NCBI GenBank assembly: GCA_044337015.1
Contig: JBIIOJ010000018.1
Location: forward strand, 1-23,224
Reading direction: 5' to 3'
DNA: 23,224 nt
DNA from: UBA4655 sp044337015
Lineage (GTDB): Bacteria; Planctomycetota; Planctomycetia; Pirellulales; UBA1268
Below the pieces are notes generated by a model that was not told where the DNA came from, did not search any database, and saw only the letters and a program-made list of their open reading frames with translations. Below are positions 13,808 through 22,266 of the stretch, piece after piece. A program made the position numbers and the translations under genes. The first letter of the stretch is position 1; every line of letters begins with the position of its first letter.

Positions 13808-16800
13808 ATGAGAACGATCGTCAACTGGACCGTCCGGAACATGCCGGCGATGAACACGCTGGTCGTCGCCATTCTCCTCGTGGGGGCGATGGCGTTCGCG
13901 TCGATGCGACGCGAGGTGTTCCCGGAGTTCGAACTCGAGATCGTGCTGGTCACCGTCCCCTATCCGGGCGCGACGCCCGAGGAGGTGGAAGAGGGGATCT
14001 GCCAGAAGGTGGAGGAGGCCTGCCGCAGCGTCTCCGGCATCAAGAAGCTCACGAGCGTCGCCCAGGAAGGGGCCGGGTTCTGCGTCTTCGAGCTCCAGGA
14101 GAGCGTGAAGGACGTGCAAAAGGTGCTCGGCGAGATTCGCTCCGAGGTGGAGCGGATCCCGAGCATGCCGGAACTTGCCGAGGATCCGAAGGTCGAGCAG
14201 GTGACGCTCCGCACGCCCGCGATCAAGGTGGGCGTGCTCGCGCCCGACGGGCGGGAGGTGTCCGAGTGGGAGCTCCGCGACGTGGCAGAGGGGATCCGGG
14301 ACGACCTGCTCGCCCTGCCCGCGGTCTCGGCGGCGAATCTCATCGGCGCGAAGGATTACGAGATCGACATCGAGATCTCCGAGGACACGCTCCGCAAGTA
14401 CGGCCTCACGCTCGCGACTGTGGCCGACATCGTGCGACGGGAAAACCTCGAGCTGCCGGGCGGCACGATCCGCAGCGAATCGGGCGAGATTCTCCTGCGG
14501 GGCAAGAACAAGCGGTACGTCGGCGAGGAGATCGCGAAGCTGCCCGTGCTGACCCTGCCCGACGGCCTCGTGCTCACCGTCGGCGACCTCGGCACCGTCC
14601 GCGACGAGTTCGCCGACGTGGCGGTCACGAACCGCATCAACGGTCGGGCGGGCATGGTCGTGTCGATCGACCGCAGTTCCGGCGAGGACCTGCTCGCGAT
14701 GGTGGCGTCGGTGAAGAAGTACGTCGCCGATGCGAAGCTGCCCGAGGGCTACGAACTCGCCGTCTGGGCCGACCAGTCGGTGGACGTGCAGGACCGGCTG
14801 CGGATGCTCATCGAGAACGGCCTCCAGGGGCTCGTGATCGTGTTCGTCATGCTCGCCCTCTTTCTCGATCTCAAGATCGCGTTCTGGGTGGCGATGGGCA
14901 TCCCGTTCTCGATGCTCGGCACCGGCGCCCTCATGTATGCCACCGACCAGACGCTCAACATGCTCTCGATGTTCGCGTTTCTCATGGCGATCGGGATCGT
15001 GGTGGACGACGCGATCGTCGTGAGCGACAACGTCGACCGCCACCGCCGAATGGGGAAGAGCCTCGTGCAGGCGGCGATCGACGGAACGGTCGAGGTGATT
15101 CCGAGCGTGATCTCGAGCGTGCTCACGACCGTGATCACGTTCCTGCCGCTCTGCTTCGTTTCGGGCGTGATGGGGAAGTTCATCGCCGTCATGCCCTTCG
15201 CGTTCATCTCGACCTTGCTCGTCTCGCTCGCCGAGTCGACGCTCGTGCTACCCGGCCACCTCGCCCACGAGAAGAACCTCGTCTTCACGATCTTCGGCAT
15301 CGTGCTCAAGCCGCTCACGCTGCTGTTGCCCGTGGTCGCGTGGCTGCAGCGGGTCTGCGACTCGGGGCTCAAGTGGTTCGTGAAGCGGGTCTACTCGCCG
15401 TTTCTCGAGCTCGCGCTCGACAACCGGCTGACGGTGCTCGCGACGGCGGTCGGGATCCTGCTCCTCGCGGTCGGCATCGTGCGGAGCGGCATGACGCCCT
15501 TTTCGCTCTTTCCCAAGATCGACGCCAACCGATTGCTTGCGAAGATCGTCTTCCCCGACGGCACGCCGGCGAAGACAACCGAGGAGGCGACGCTCCGGAT
15601 CGAACGTGCGGCGATGGAGGCCTCCCGCAAGTTCTCCGGCTCCGACGCTCCCATCGTCACGCTCGTCCACCGGGCGGTGGGGCAGGTGGCCGCGCAGGGG
15701 GAGGTGGGGCCCGACGCGAGGATGAGCGGCAGCCACGTGGGCGCGGTCGCGATCGAACTCGTGCCCGGCGAAGAACGGAATGTCACGAGCGAGCAGTTCA
15801 TCAGCGAGTGGCGACGCGCGGCGGGCGAGTTCCCCGGCACCGAGTCTCTCCTCTTCGGCACCGAGAACATCGGCCCCGGCGGAAAACCGATCGAGTTCAA
15901 GCTGCTGGCCAGCTCGACGCCAGAGGGCGTGCGGCAGCTCGAGGCCGCGGTCGAGCGGTGCAAGGAATGGCTCGCCCAGTATCCGGGCGTGATCGACATC
16001 GACGACGACTCGCGGCCGGGCAAGTGGGAGTACCAGGTCAAGGTGAAGCCGCAGGCCGAGACGATGGGCGTGTCCCTCGCCGACGTCGCCAAGACGGTGC
16101 GTGCGAGCTACTACGGCGAGGAGGTGATGCGGCTCCAGCGGGGGCGGCACGAGGTGAAGCTCATGGTGCGATACCCGCGGGAGGAGCGGAAGAGCTTCCG
16201 CACGCTCGAGGAGATCCGGGTGACGGGGCCGGACGGCGTGAAGCGGCCGATCGCCGAACTCGCCGACGTGACCGTGGCCCGCGGCTACTCCGAGATCAAC
16301 CGTCTGGGTCAGAAGCGTTCGATCTCGGTCGTGGCCGACATCGACGTGGCCAAAAGCTCGCTCACGAGCTCCCAGGTGACGGCCGACCTCGAGAAGCGGC
16401 TCATGCCGGGGCTGCTCACCGACTTCCCGCTCGTGCGGGTGCGGTGGGAAGGGGAGCAGGAGCAGACGCAGGAGAGCCTTCGCAGTCTCGGCGTCGGGTT
16501 CGTCGTCGCCCTGTTCGCGATGTTCGTGCTCCTGACGATGGAGTTCAAGTCGTACTTCCAGCCGCTGCTCATCATCGCGATCATCCCGTTCGGCTGCGCG
16601 GGGGCGATCTTCGGCCACGCCCTCATGGGGATGCCGCTGACGATCTTCAGCATGTTCGGCCTCGTGGCCCTCGCGGGCGTCGTGGTGAACGACTCGATCG
16701 TGCTCATCGACTTCATTAATCTTCGCGTGCGGGAGGGCAGCCCGCTGCGGCAGTCGCTCCGGGAAGCCGGCTGCCTGCGGTTTCGGCCGGTGATGCTCAC

Positions 16801-17080
16801 GAGCATCACGACGATCGGCGGCCTCTTGCCCTTGCTCTTCGAGAAGAGCTTCCAGGCGCAGTTTCTGATCCCGATGGCGACGGCGCTCGCCTTCGGGCTC
16901 GCCACGACGACGCTCCTCGTGCTCGTGCTCGTGCCGGTGATGTACTCGTTTTTCGGGACGAGCGCCCGCGAGGAGCACGAAGAGGAGTTCGCCGAGGGCT
17001 TCGCCTCCGCGAGCACGGTCGATCCCGACGAGGCTGAGCGGGAGTGGCTGCCGGAGAGCCTCGCAGCGAGCGGGAAATGA
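13808..17080 (+). CDS. RND-family efflux transporter permease (AcrB/MexB-like)
   Basis: An inner-membrane proton-driven exporter of 1090 residues, the normal RND length, with two homologous halves. Transmembrane helix 1 lies near residues 14-32, followed by a large periplasmic loop beginning VFPEFELEIVLVTVPYPGATPEEVE. The helix-4 proton relay is intact: Asp400 and Asp401 in GIVVDDAIVVSDN (AcrB Asp407/408). The helix-10 site reads GVVVNDSIVLIDF, so Asn961 stands where AcrB has Lys940. This variant marks a distinct, widespread RND subgroup. The hydrophilic C-terminal tail is acidic. The substrate is unknown; drugs and lipophilic toxins are typical, and no metal-pump signature was noticed. It lies 27 bases after its fusion protein and overlaps the glycosylase start at ATGA 17077-17080. 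Confidence 0.96.
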   Translation: MRTIVNWTVRNMPAMNTLVVAILLVGAMAFASMRREVFPEFELEIVLVTVPYPGATPEEVEEGICQKVEEACRSVSGIKKLTSVAQEGAGFCVFELQESVKDVQKVLGEIRSEVERIPSMPELAEDPKVEQVTLRTPAIKVGVLAPDGREVSEWELRDVAEGIRDDLLALPAVSAANLIGAKDYEIDIEISEDTLRKYGLTLATVADIVRRENLELPGGTIRSESGEILLRGKNKRYVGEEIAKLPVLTLPDGLVLTVGDLGTVRDEFADVAVTNRINGRAGMVVSIDRSSGEDLLAMVASVKKYVADAKLPEGYELAVWADQSVDVQDRLRMLIENGLQGLVIVFVMLALFLDLKIAFWVAMGIPFSMLGTGALMYATDQTLNMLSMFAFLMAIGIVVDDAIVVSDNVDRHRRMGKSLVQAAIDGTVEVIPSVISSVLTTVITFLPLCFVSGVMGKFIAVMPFAFISTLLVSLAESTLVLPGHLAHEKNLVFTIFGIVLKPLTLLLPVVAWLQRVCDSGLKWFVKRVYSPFLELALDNRLTVLATAVGILLLAVGIVRSGMTPFSLFPKIDANRLLAKIVFPDGTPAKTTEEATLRIERAAMEASRKFSGSDAPIVTLVHRAVGQVAAQGEVGPDARMSGSHVGAVAIELVPGEERNVTSEQFISEWRRAAGEFPGTESLLFGTENIGPGGKPIEFKLLASSTPEGVRQLEAAVERCKEWLAQYPGVIDIDDDSRPGKWEYQVKVKPQAETMGVSLADVAKTVRASYYGEEVMRLQRGRHEVKLMVRYPREERKSFRTLEEIRVTGPDGVKRPIAELADVTVARGYSEINRLGQKRSISVVADIDVAKSSLTSSQVTADLEKRLMPGLLTDFPLVRVRWEGEQEQTQESLRSLGVGFVVALFAMFVLLTMEFKSYFQPLLIIAIIPFGCAGAIFGHALMGMPLTIFSMFGLVALAGVVVNDSIVLIDFINLRVREGSPLRQSLREAGCLRFRPVMLTSITTIGGLLPLLFEKSFQAQFLIPMATALAFGLATTTLLVLVLVPVMYSFFGTSAREEHEEEFAEGFASASTVDPDEAEREWLPESLAASGK

Positions 17081-17640
17081 CCGCCCGGCCGCTTGCGAGC
17101 GATTTTTTCGATCGGCCCGCCGACCGGGTCGCCCGCGACCTGCTCGGAACGTGGCTGGTCGCGAGGACGCCCGAGGGCACTCGACGACTCGTCGTCACCG
17201 AGACGGAGGCCTACCTCGGGGCCCACGACCTCGCCTGCCACGGGCGAACCGGCCCCACGAAGCGGAATGCCACGATGTTCGGCCCCGCGGGCCGCTGGTA
17301 CGTCTACCTCTGCTACGGCATGCACTGGATGCTCAACGTCGTCACTGGGCCCGAGGGCGTTCCCGCCGCCGTGCTCGTCCGCGGTGCCGGCGACCTCTCC
17401 GGGCCGGGCCGGCTCACCCGCGGCCTCGGCATCGACCGCTCGCTCGACGGCACGCTCGCCGGCCGCCGCGGCAGCCTCTGGTTCGAACCGCCGGCCAAAC
17501 GCGTGCCTGCCCGAAATGTGCTGCGAACCCCGCGGATCGGCGTCGGCTACGCGGGCGAGTGGGCCGACAAGCCCCTGCGTTTCGTGCTCGAACCAGGCTG
17601 GGAGAAAACGGTCCCGGCGCGGTCGCGGACCATGGGGTAG
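17077..17640 (+). CDS. mpg: 3-methyladenine (alkyladenine) DNA glycosylase, AAG/Mpg family
   Basis: A base-excision repair enzyme of 187 residues that removes alkylated purines such as 3-methyladenine and deaminated bases from DNA. Seen: RPADRVARDLLGTWL at the N-terminus, VTETEAYLG with the catalytic Glu44 and the base-stacking Tyr46, ACHGRTGPTKRNATMFG, the intercalating/active-site strand WYVYLCYGMHWMLNVVTGPEG, and GPGRLTRGLGID. The length is typical of bacterial members. Its ATG overlaps the RND pump's TGA stop as ATGA and no independent ribosome binding site is visible. Translation is therefore probably coupled to the pump, placing DNA repair inside an efflux operon under the TetR-like regulator. 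A longer start at 17044 would lie inside the pump gene and lacks family similarity. Confidence 0.95.
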   Translation: MTARPLASDFFDRPADRVARDLLGTWLVARTPEGTRRLVVTETEAYLGAHDLACHGRTGPTKRNATMFGPAGRWYVYLCYGMHWMLNVVTGPEGVPAAVLVRGAGDLSGPGRLTRGLGIDRSLDGTLAGRRGSLWFEPPAKRVPARNVLRTPRIGVGYAGEWADKPLRFVLEPGWEKTVPARSRTMG

Positions 17641-17668
17641 AGTCGTTTGTCCCCTTCGCTCACACGCC

Positions 17669-17899
17669 ATGCCCACCCTGCGAACCATCTTCTCCCCCTT
17701 CGCCCTCTCTGCGTTTCTCGCCGTCGCCACGTTCGTCGAGGCCGCCCCCACGGCCCTCGCCGGTTCCCAGCGGTTCGACTCCCGCATCATCGTGGTCGGC
17801 AAGGAACGCGAGAAGCTGAAGAATACTCCGATCGAGAAGCGTCCCAACCGCCCCCTGCACGTCTACGGCAACGCCGTCCGTCGCCGCAGCGGCAGTTGA
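17669..17899 (+). CDS. Small predicted secreted protein of unknown function
   Basis: A 76-residue frame with a classic signal peptide: Arg5, a hydrophobic core at about 8-23 (FSPFALSAFLAVATFVEAA) and an ALA-GS cleavage site near residue 31. The mature part would be about 45 residues, basic and Pro/Arg-rich, with RIIVVGKEREKLKNTPIEKR then RPLHVYGNAVRRR. It lies 28 bases after the glycosylase, in the same direction, and converges on the pyruvate carboxylase gene, whose stop is 34 bases away. No clear ribosome binding site precedes the ATG. I recognise no characterised family. The clean signal peptide and codon usage argue for a real gene; the short length keeps confidence moderate. Confidence 0.6.
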   Translation: MPTLRTIFSPFALSAFLAVATFVEAAPTALAGSQRFDSRIIVVGKEREKLKNTPIEKRPNRPLHVYGNAVRRRSGS

Positions 17900-17933
17900 C
17901 CGTCACGGCGAGTCGAGCAGCCTTCGGGGCCGT

Positions 17934-20900
17934 TCAGCTCTCGTACCGCACGACGAGCTCGCCCGCCTCGACGGGGGTGCCGGGGGCGACGAGCACCTCG
18001 GCGAGCTTGCCGTCCCGCTCGGCGTAGACGGTCGTCTCCATCTTCATCGCCTCGAGCGAGAGGAGCTTCTGCCCCTTCGAGACCGTGTCGCCGGGGCGGA
18101 CGGCGACCGTGACGATGAGCCCCGGCATCGGCGCACCCACCTCGCGGACGTCGCCGGCGACCGCCTTCGGCCGTCGCTGAACCTTCGATTCGAGGCTCTT
18201 GTCGGCGACGGTGACGCTGCGGGGCTGGCCGTTGAGCTCGAAGAAGACGGTCCGCGTGCCGTCGGCGTGCGGCTCGCCGACCGACAGGAGCCTGATCACG
18301 AGCGTCTTGCCGGGCTCGATGTCGACGGCGAGTTCCTCGCCGACCTTCGGCCCCTCGAGAAAGACCGGCGTCGGGAGCACGCTCACGTCGCCATACTTCG
18401 TGCGGTGCGTCGCGAAATCCTGGAAGACGCGCGGGTAGAGCAGCCACGAGAGCACCTCCCGCGGCGAGGCCGAGCGGCCGAGGATGTCGCGGCATTTCGC
18501 GGCAGCCGCGGCGAAGTCGGCCGGCGGCATCGACTCACCCGGCCGGCCGGTCACGACCTCGCCGTTGCGGACGACGCGGTCGACGACCCTCTTCGGAAAT
18601 CCTCCCGGCGGCTGCCCCATCCGGCCCGCGAGCAGGTCGACCACCGACTCGGGGAACGCCATCTCGCGGCCGTCGGCGAGCAGGTCGTCGGCCGTCATGC
18701 CGTTGGTCACGAGCAGGAGCGCGAGGTCGCCGACCGCCTTGCTCGTCGGCGTCACCTTCACGATGTCGCCAAGCAGCCGGTTGACGTCGGCGTAGGCCCG
18801 ACAGACCTCCTCCCAGCGGTCGGAGAGGCCGAGGGCCTTCGCCTGCTCGAGCAGGTTCGTGAACTGACCGCCCGGCATCTCGTGGAGGTAGAGGTCGGCG
18901 TCGGGCGCCTTCATGCCGCACTCGAACGCGGTGTAGTGGTCGCGAACGGCGGCCCAGTAGCGGGCGAGGCTCCGCAGGCTCTCCGGGTCGATGCCGCTGT
19001 CGAGCGGCGTGTTGCGCACAGCCTCGACGAGCGCGTTGAGGTTGGGCTGGCTCGTCAGCCCCGCGAACGGGGCGATCGCCGCATCGACCACGCTCGCGCC
19101 GTTCTTCGCGGCCTCGAGCCCGCTTGCGAGCGCCGCCCCGGAAGTGTCGTGCGTGTGGAAGTGGATCGGGATGCCGACCGCATCGTGGAGGGCGGCGCAG
19201 AGCTTCGCGGCCGCGAGCGGCTTGCAGAGGCCAGCCATGTCCTTCACGGCCAGCATGTGGGCCCCGAGTTTCTCGAGTTCCTTCGCGAGCTCCACGTAGT
19301 AGGAGAGCGAATACTTCGATCGTGCGGGGTCGAGGATGTCGCCGGTGTAGCAGATCGCAGCCTCGCAGATCGCCCCGCTCTCGATCACGGCCTCCATCGC
19401 GACCCGCATGTTCGGCACCCAGTTGAGCGGGTCGAACACGCGGAAGACGTCGATGCCCGTCGCGGCCGACTCCTTGACGAAATCGCGGACAACATTGTCG
19501 GGGTAGTTCGTGTAGCCGACGGCGTTGCTCGCCCGCAAAAGCATCTGGAAGAGCACGTTCGGGATCCGCTCCCGCAGTTCGATCAGCCGGTCCCAAGGGC
19601 ACTCCTTGAGGAACCGCATCGCCGTGTCGAAGGTCGCCCCGCCCCACATCTCGAGAGAAAACAGGCCGCTGCCCAGCCGGGCGTAGGCGTCGGCCACGGC
19701 GAGCATGTCGTGGCTCCGCATCCGCGTCGCGAGGAGCGACTGGTGGGCGTCGCGCATGGTCGTGTCGGTGAACATGAGATGCCGTTGTCCGCGGACCCAC
19801 TCGGCGAACCGCTGCGGTCCGAACTCCTTGAGCCGGTCGCGGCTGCCCTTTGGCAGCGGGGCGATCCGGTCGAACTCGGGCAGGGGCGCCGCGTGCCGGC
19901 GGACCGCCGCGGGCCGGCCCTTCGCGAGCGGGCTGCCGTTGACGATGACGTCGGCGAGGTACTCGAGCAGGCGGGTGGCCCGGTCGCGGCGGACGGGGAA
20001 GTCGAAGAGCGAGGCCGTCTCGTCGATGAACCTCGTCGTGCACTTGCCGGCGAGGAAGTCGGGATGCGTGACGAGGTTGATGAGGAACGGGATGTTCGTC
20101 TTCACGCCGCGGATGCGGAATTCCTGGAGGCACCGCTCGATGTGGCCGGCGGCCTCCTCGTGGGTGAGCCCGCGGGCGGTGACCTTCACGAGGAGCGAGT
20201 CGAAGTAGGGCGTGACGACGGCGCCCGAGAAGGCGGTGCCCGCGTCGAGCCGGATCCCCATGCCGCTGGCCGACCGGTAGGCGGTGATCCGACCGTAGTC
20301 GGGGAGGAAGCGGTTCTCGGGATCCTCGGTCGTGACCCGGCACTGGATCGCCGCGCCCATGTATTTGATCCGCGATTGGTCGCCGAGCCCGATCTGCGGG
20401 TCGTCGAGCCGGTAGCCCTCCGCCACGCGGAGTTGCCGTCGCACGATGTCGATGCCTGTGATCTCCTCCGTGACCGTGTGCTCCACCTGGATCCGCGGGT
20501 TCACCTCGATGAAGAAGAAGCGGCCGGTGTCGGCGTCGACAAGGAACTCGACGGTCCCGGCGTTCTCGTACCGCGCGGTGCGGCCGATCGCGATCGCGGC
20601 CTCGCAGATCGCATCCCGCATCTTTTCCGGCAGGTTCGGCGCGGGGGCGACCTCGACCACCTTCTGGTGCCGCCGCTGCACGGAGCAGTCGCGCTCGTAG
20701 AGGTGCACGAGGTTGCCGTGCATGTCGCCGAGCAGCTGCACCTCGATGTGGCGGGCCCGCGGGATGAACTTCTCCACGAACACGCTCGCGCTGCCGAAGG
20801 CCGTCTGGCTCTCCCGCTGGGCGCTCTCGAGCGCGACGGCGAGTTCCTCCTCGCCCCGCACGATCCGCATGCCGCGGCCGCCGCCGCCGTGGGCTGCCTT

Positions 20901-21383
20901 GAGAATCACCGGGTACCCGAGTTCCTTCGCGATTCTCGACGCGTCGGCGACGCTCGTCACCGGCTGCGAGCTGCCCGCCAGGATCGGCACGCCGGCGCGG
21001 TGGGCGAGGTCGCGGGCCGCCGTCTTGTCGCCGAGCGTGCGGAGCAGTTCCGTTCTTGGGCCCACGAACGTGATCCCGGCCTTCCCGCAGGCCGCGGAGA
21101 ACTCCGGATTCTCGGAGAGGAAGCCGTAACCGGGGTGGATCGCGTCGACCCCGTGCGCCACCGCCACCTCGACGATCGAATCGATGTCGAGGTAGCTGCG
21201 GAGCGGCTCGCCGGGCCTGCCGACGACGTAGGACTCGTCCGCCTTGAAGCGATGAAGCGCGAAGCGGTCTTCGTGGGCGTAGATCGCCACCGTTCGGATG
21301 CCCAGTTCGTGCGCCGAACGGAAGACACGGATGGCGATCTCGCTGCGGTTGGCGACGAGCAGCTTGCGGATCGGGCGGATCAT
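17934..21383 (-). CDS. pyc: Pyruvate carboxylase (single chain)
   Basis: A biotin enzyme of 1149 residues, normal for one-chain pyruvate carboxylase. It carboxylates pyruvate to oxaloacetate using ATP and bicarbonate, refilling the TCA cycle. Domains in order: biotin carboxylase (about 1-450; KLLVANRSEIAIR, KAAHGGGGRGMRIV, ERDCSVQRRHQKVVEVAPA, FFIEVNPRIQVEHTVTEE), carboxyltransferase (about 530-830; TDTTMRDAHQSLLATRMR, MWGGATFDTAMRF, the carboxylated lysine in VKDMAGL, metal-binding HTHDTSG), the conserved carboxylase domain, and the C-terminal biotinyl domain with biotin-attachment Lys1114 in EAMKME. The start is ATG 21383, preceded by GGAAG at a good distance. It lies 88 bases downstream of tsaB in the same direction and may be cotranscribed. 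Confidence 0.98.
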   Translation of the reverse strand: MIRPIRKLLVANRSEIAIRVFRSAHELGIRTVAIYAHEDRFALHRFKADESYVVGRPGEPLRSYLDIDSIVEVAVAHGVDAIHPGYGFLSENPEFSAACGKAGITFVGPRTELLRTLGDKTAARDLAHRAGVPILAGSSQPVTSVADASRIAKELGYPVILKAAHGGGGRGMRIVRGEEELAVALESAQRESQTAFGSASVFVEKFIPRARHIEVQLLGDMHGNLVHLYERDCSVQRRHQKVVEVAPAPNLPEKMRDAICEAAIAIGRTARYENAGTVEFLVDADTGRFFFIEVNPRIQVEHTVTEEITGIDIVRRQLRVAEGYRLDDPQIGLGDQSRIKYMGAAIQCRVTTEDPENRFLPDYGRITAYRSASGMGIRLDAGTAFSGAVVTPYFDSLLVKVTARGLTHEEAAGHIERCLQEFRIRGVKTNIPFLINLVTHPDFLAGKCTTRFIDETASLFDFPVRRDRATRLLEYLADVIVNGSPLAKGRPAAVRRHAAPLPEFDRIAPLPKGSRDRLKEFGPQRFAEWVRGQRHLMFTDTTMRDAHQSLLATRMRSHDMLAVADAYARLGSGLFSLEMWGGATFDTAMRFLKECPWDRLIELRERIPNVLFQMLLRASNAVGYTNYPDNVVRDFVKESAATGIDVFRVFDPLNWVPNMRVAMEAVIESGAICEAAICYTGDILDPARSKYSLSYYVELAKELEKLGAHMLAVKDMAGLCKPLAAAKLCAALHDAVGIPIHFHTHDTSGAALASGLEAAKNGASVVDAAIAPFAGLTSQPNLNALVEAVRNTPLDSGIDPESLRSLARYWAAVRDHYTAFECGMKAPDADLYLHEMPGGQFTNLLEQAKALGLSDRWEEVCRAYADVNRLLGDIVKVTPTSKAVGDLALLLVTNGMTADDLLADGREMAFPESVVDLLAGRMGQPPGGFPKRVVDRVVRNGEVVTGRPGESMPPADFAAAAAKCRDILGRSASPREVLSWLLYPRVFQDFATHRTKYGDVSVLPTPVFLEGPKVGEELAVDIEPGKTLVIRLLSVGEPHADGTRTVFFELNGQPRSVTVADKSLESKVQRRPKAVAGDVREVGAPMPGLIVTVAVRPGDTVSKGQKLLSLEAMKMETTVYAERDGKLAEVLVAPGTPVEAGELVVRYES

Positions 21384-21402
21384 GGTGGAACTTCCATGTC
21401 GA

Positions 21403-21421
21403 TGGGGCAAAAGTGGCCCCA
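21403..21421 (-). other. Small hairpin in the tsaB-pyc gap
   Basis: TGGGGC (21403-21408) and GCCCCA (21416-21421) form a 6-bp stem with a 7-base A-rich loop (plus-strand reading), between the tsaB stop and the pyc ribosome binding site. On the transcribed strand no T-run follows. It could slow readthrough or shape the pyc leader, or be chance. Confidence 0.3.
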
Positions 21422-21471
21422 ATCCTACCCTGCGCCTGCGGCCCCGCCAGAGGATGGAGCCGTCGCCGCCT

Positions 21472-22206
21472 TCACCGCGGTCCGGACTGTCGGGGCTCCT
21501 CCGCGTAGCTCGGCCGGATGTATTCGGGCACGAGCGAGCGAGGGTCATCGAAGTCGCCCGCCACCGCCCTCGCCATTGCCGCCTCAGCCACGAGGGGGGC
21601 GAATGGATACCAGCGGTCGCGGCCCGTCACGACGAGGTCGCCGCGGGCCGCGACCCTGTCGGCGAGCTTCTCGAGGGCCGGGCCGGCGACGATCGTGCCG
21701 GGGACGAGCGACTCGAGCCATGACTCGACCTCGCGGAGGCCTGGCGCGGCCGTTGCGACCGCCCCCTCCTCGTCGAGTCGTAGGTCCGAAGCGTGCACCT
21801 CGCCGCGACCCGCGTCGAACGCGATCGCGAGGGCCGCGCCAGGACGTGCCGCCGGCTCGCGGCGGATTCCACGTGTGATGGCGTCGACCGCCGACACTCC
21901 GACGATCCGGCTGCCGCACGTCCAGGCGATCGCCTTTGCCGCCGTGACGCCGACCCGCAGCCCCGTGAACGAGCCCGGCCCGCGGACGACCGCCACGCAG
22001 TCGACCGAGTCGATCGACCATCCGGCACGTTCGGCGACCGCGACCACGGCCGGCGCGAGCAAGCGTGCGTGCTCCATCGCCACCGGCAGCCGCTCGACGC
22101 ACTCCACGCCCTCGCCGATGGCGGCGACGGAGCCCTGCGACGCGGACGTATCGATCGCGATCAGGCGTCGGGGCGGGTGGGCATGCGGCATGGAATCGGT
22201 CGCCAT
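21472..22206 (-). CDS. tsaB: tRNA threonylcarbamoyladenosine synthesis protein TsaB
   Basis: TsaB is the inactive-homologue partner of TsaD in the TsaBDE complex that, with TsaC, makes N6-threonylcarbamoyl-adenosine at position 37 of ANN-decoding tRNAs. The protein has 244 residues with the expected ASKHA-fold start LIAIDTSASQGSVAAI (15-30), EHARLLAP (45-52) and the diagnostic VRGPGSFTGLRVGVTAAKA (74-91), followed by GVSAVDAI. The C-terminus (PSYAEEPRQSGPR) is variable in the family. ATG 22206 and an internal ATG at 22191 are both possible; the shorter form starts nearer the conserved region. The metallophosphoesterase diverges 60 bases upstream, and pyruvate carboxylase follows 88 bases downstream. 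tsaD, tsaE and tsaC are not in the window. Confidence 0.95.
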   Translation of the reverse strand: MATDSMPHAHPPRRLIAIDTSASQGSVAAIGEGVECVERLPVAMEHARLLAPAVVAVAERAGWSIDSVDCVAVVRGPGSFTGLRVGVTAAKAIAWTCGSRIVGVSAVDAITRGIRREPAARPGAALAIAFDAGRGEVHASDLRLDEEGAVATAAPGLREVESWLESLVPGTIVAGPALEKLADRVAARGDLVVTGRDRWYPFAPLVAEAAMARAVAGDFDDPRSLVPEYIRPSYAEEPRQSGPR

Positions 22207-22266
22207 TTGCCATCGATCCGTCGGGGGGTACGATCAGCGGACTCTTCGGTCCCGGTGCGAGCGAGC

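Noticed and set aside
18267..21878. A 1203-codon open frame on the plus strand opposite pyruvate carboxylase
   Set aside because: The minus strand encodes a complete pyruvate carboxylase with all catalytic motifs. The plus frame is Arg/Glu/Val/His-rich, has no recognisable motif and runs over two gene boundaries.
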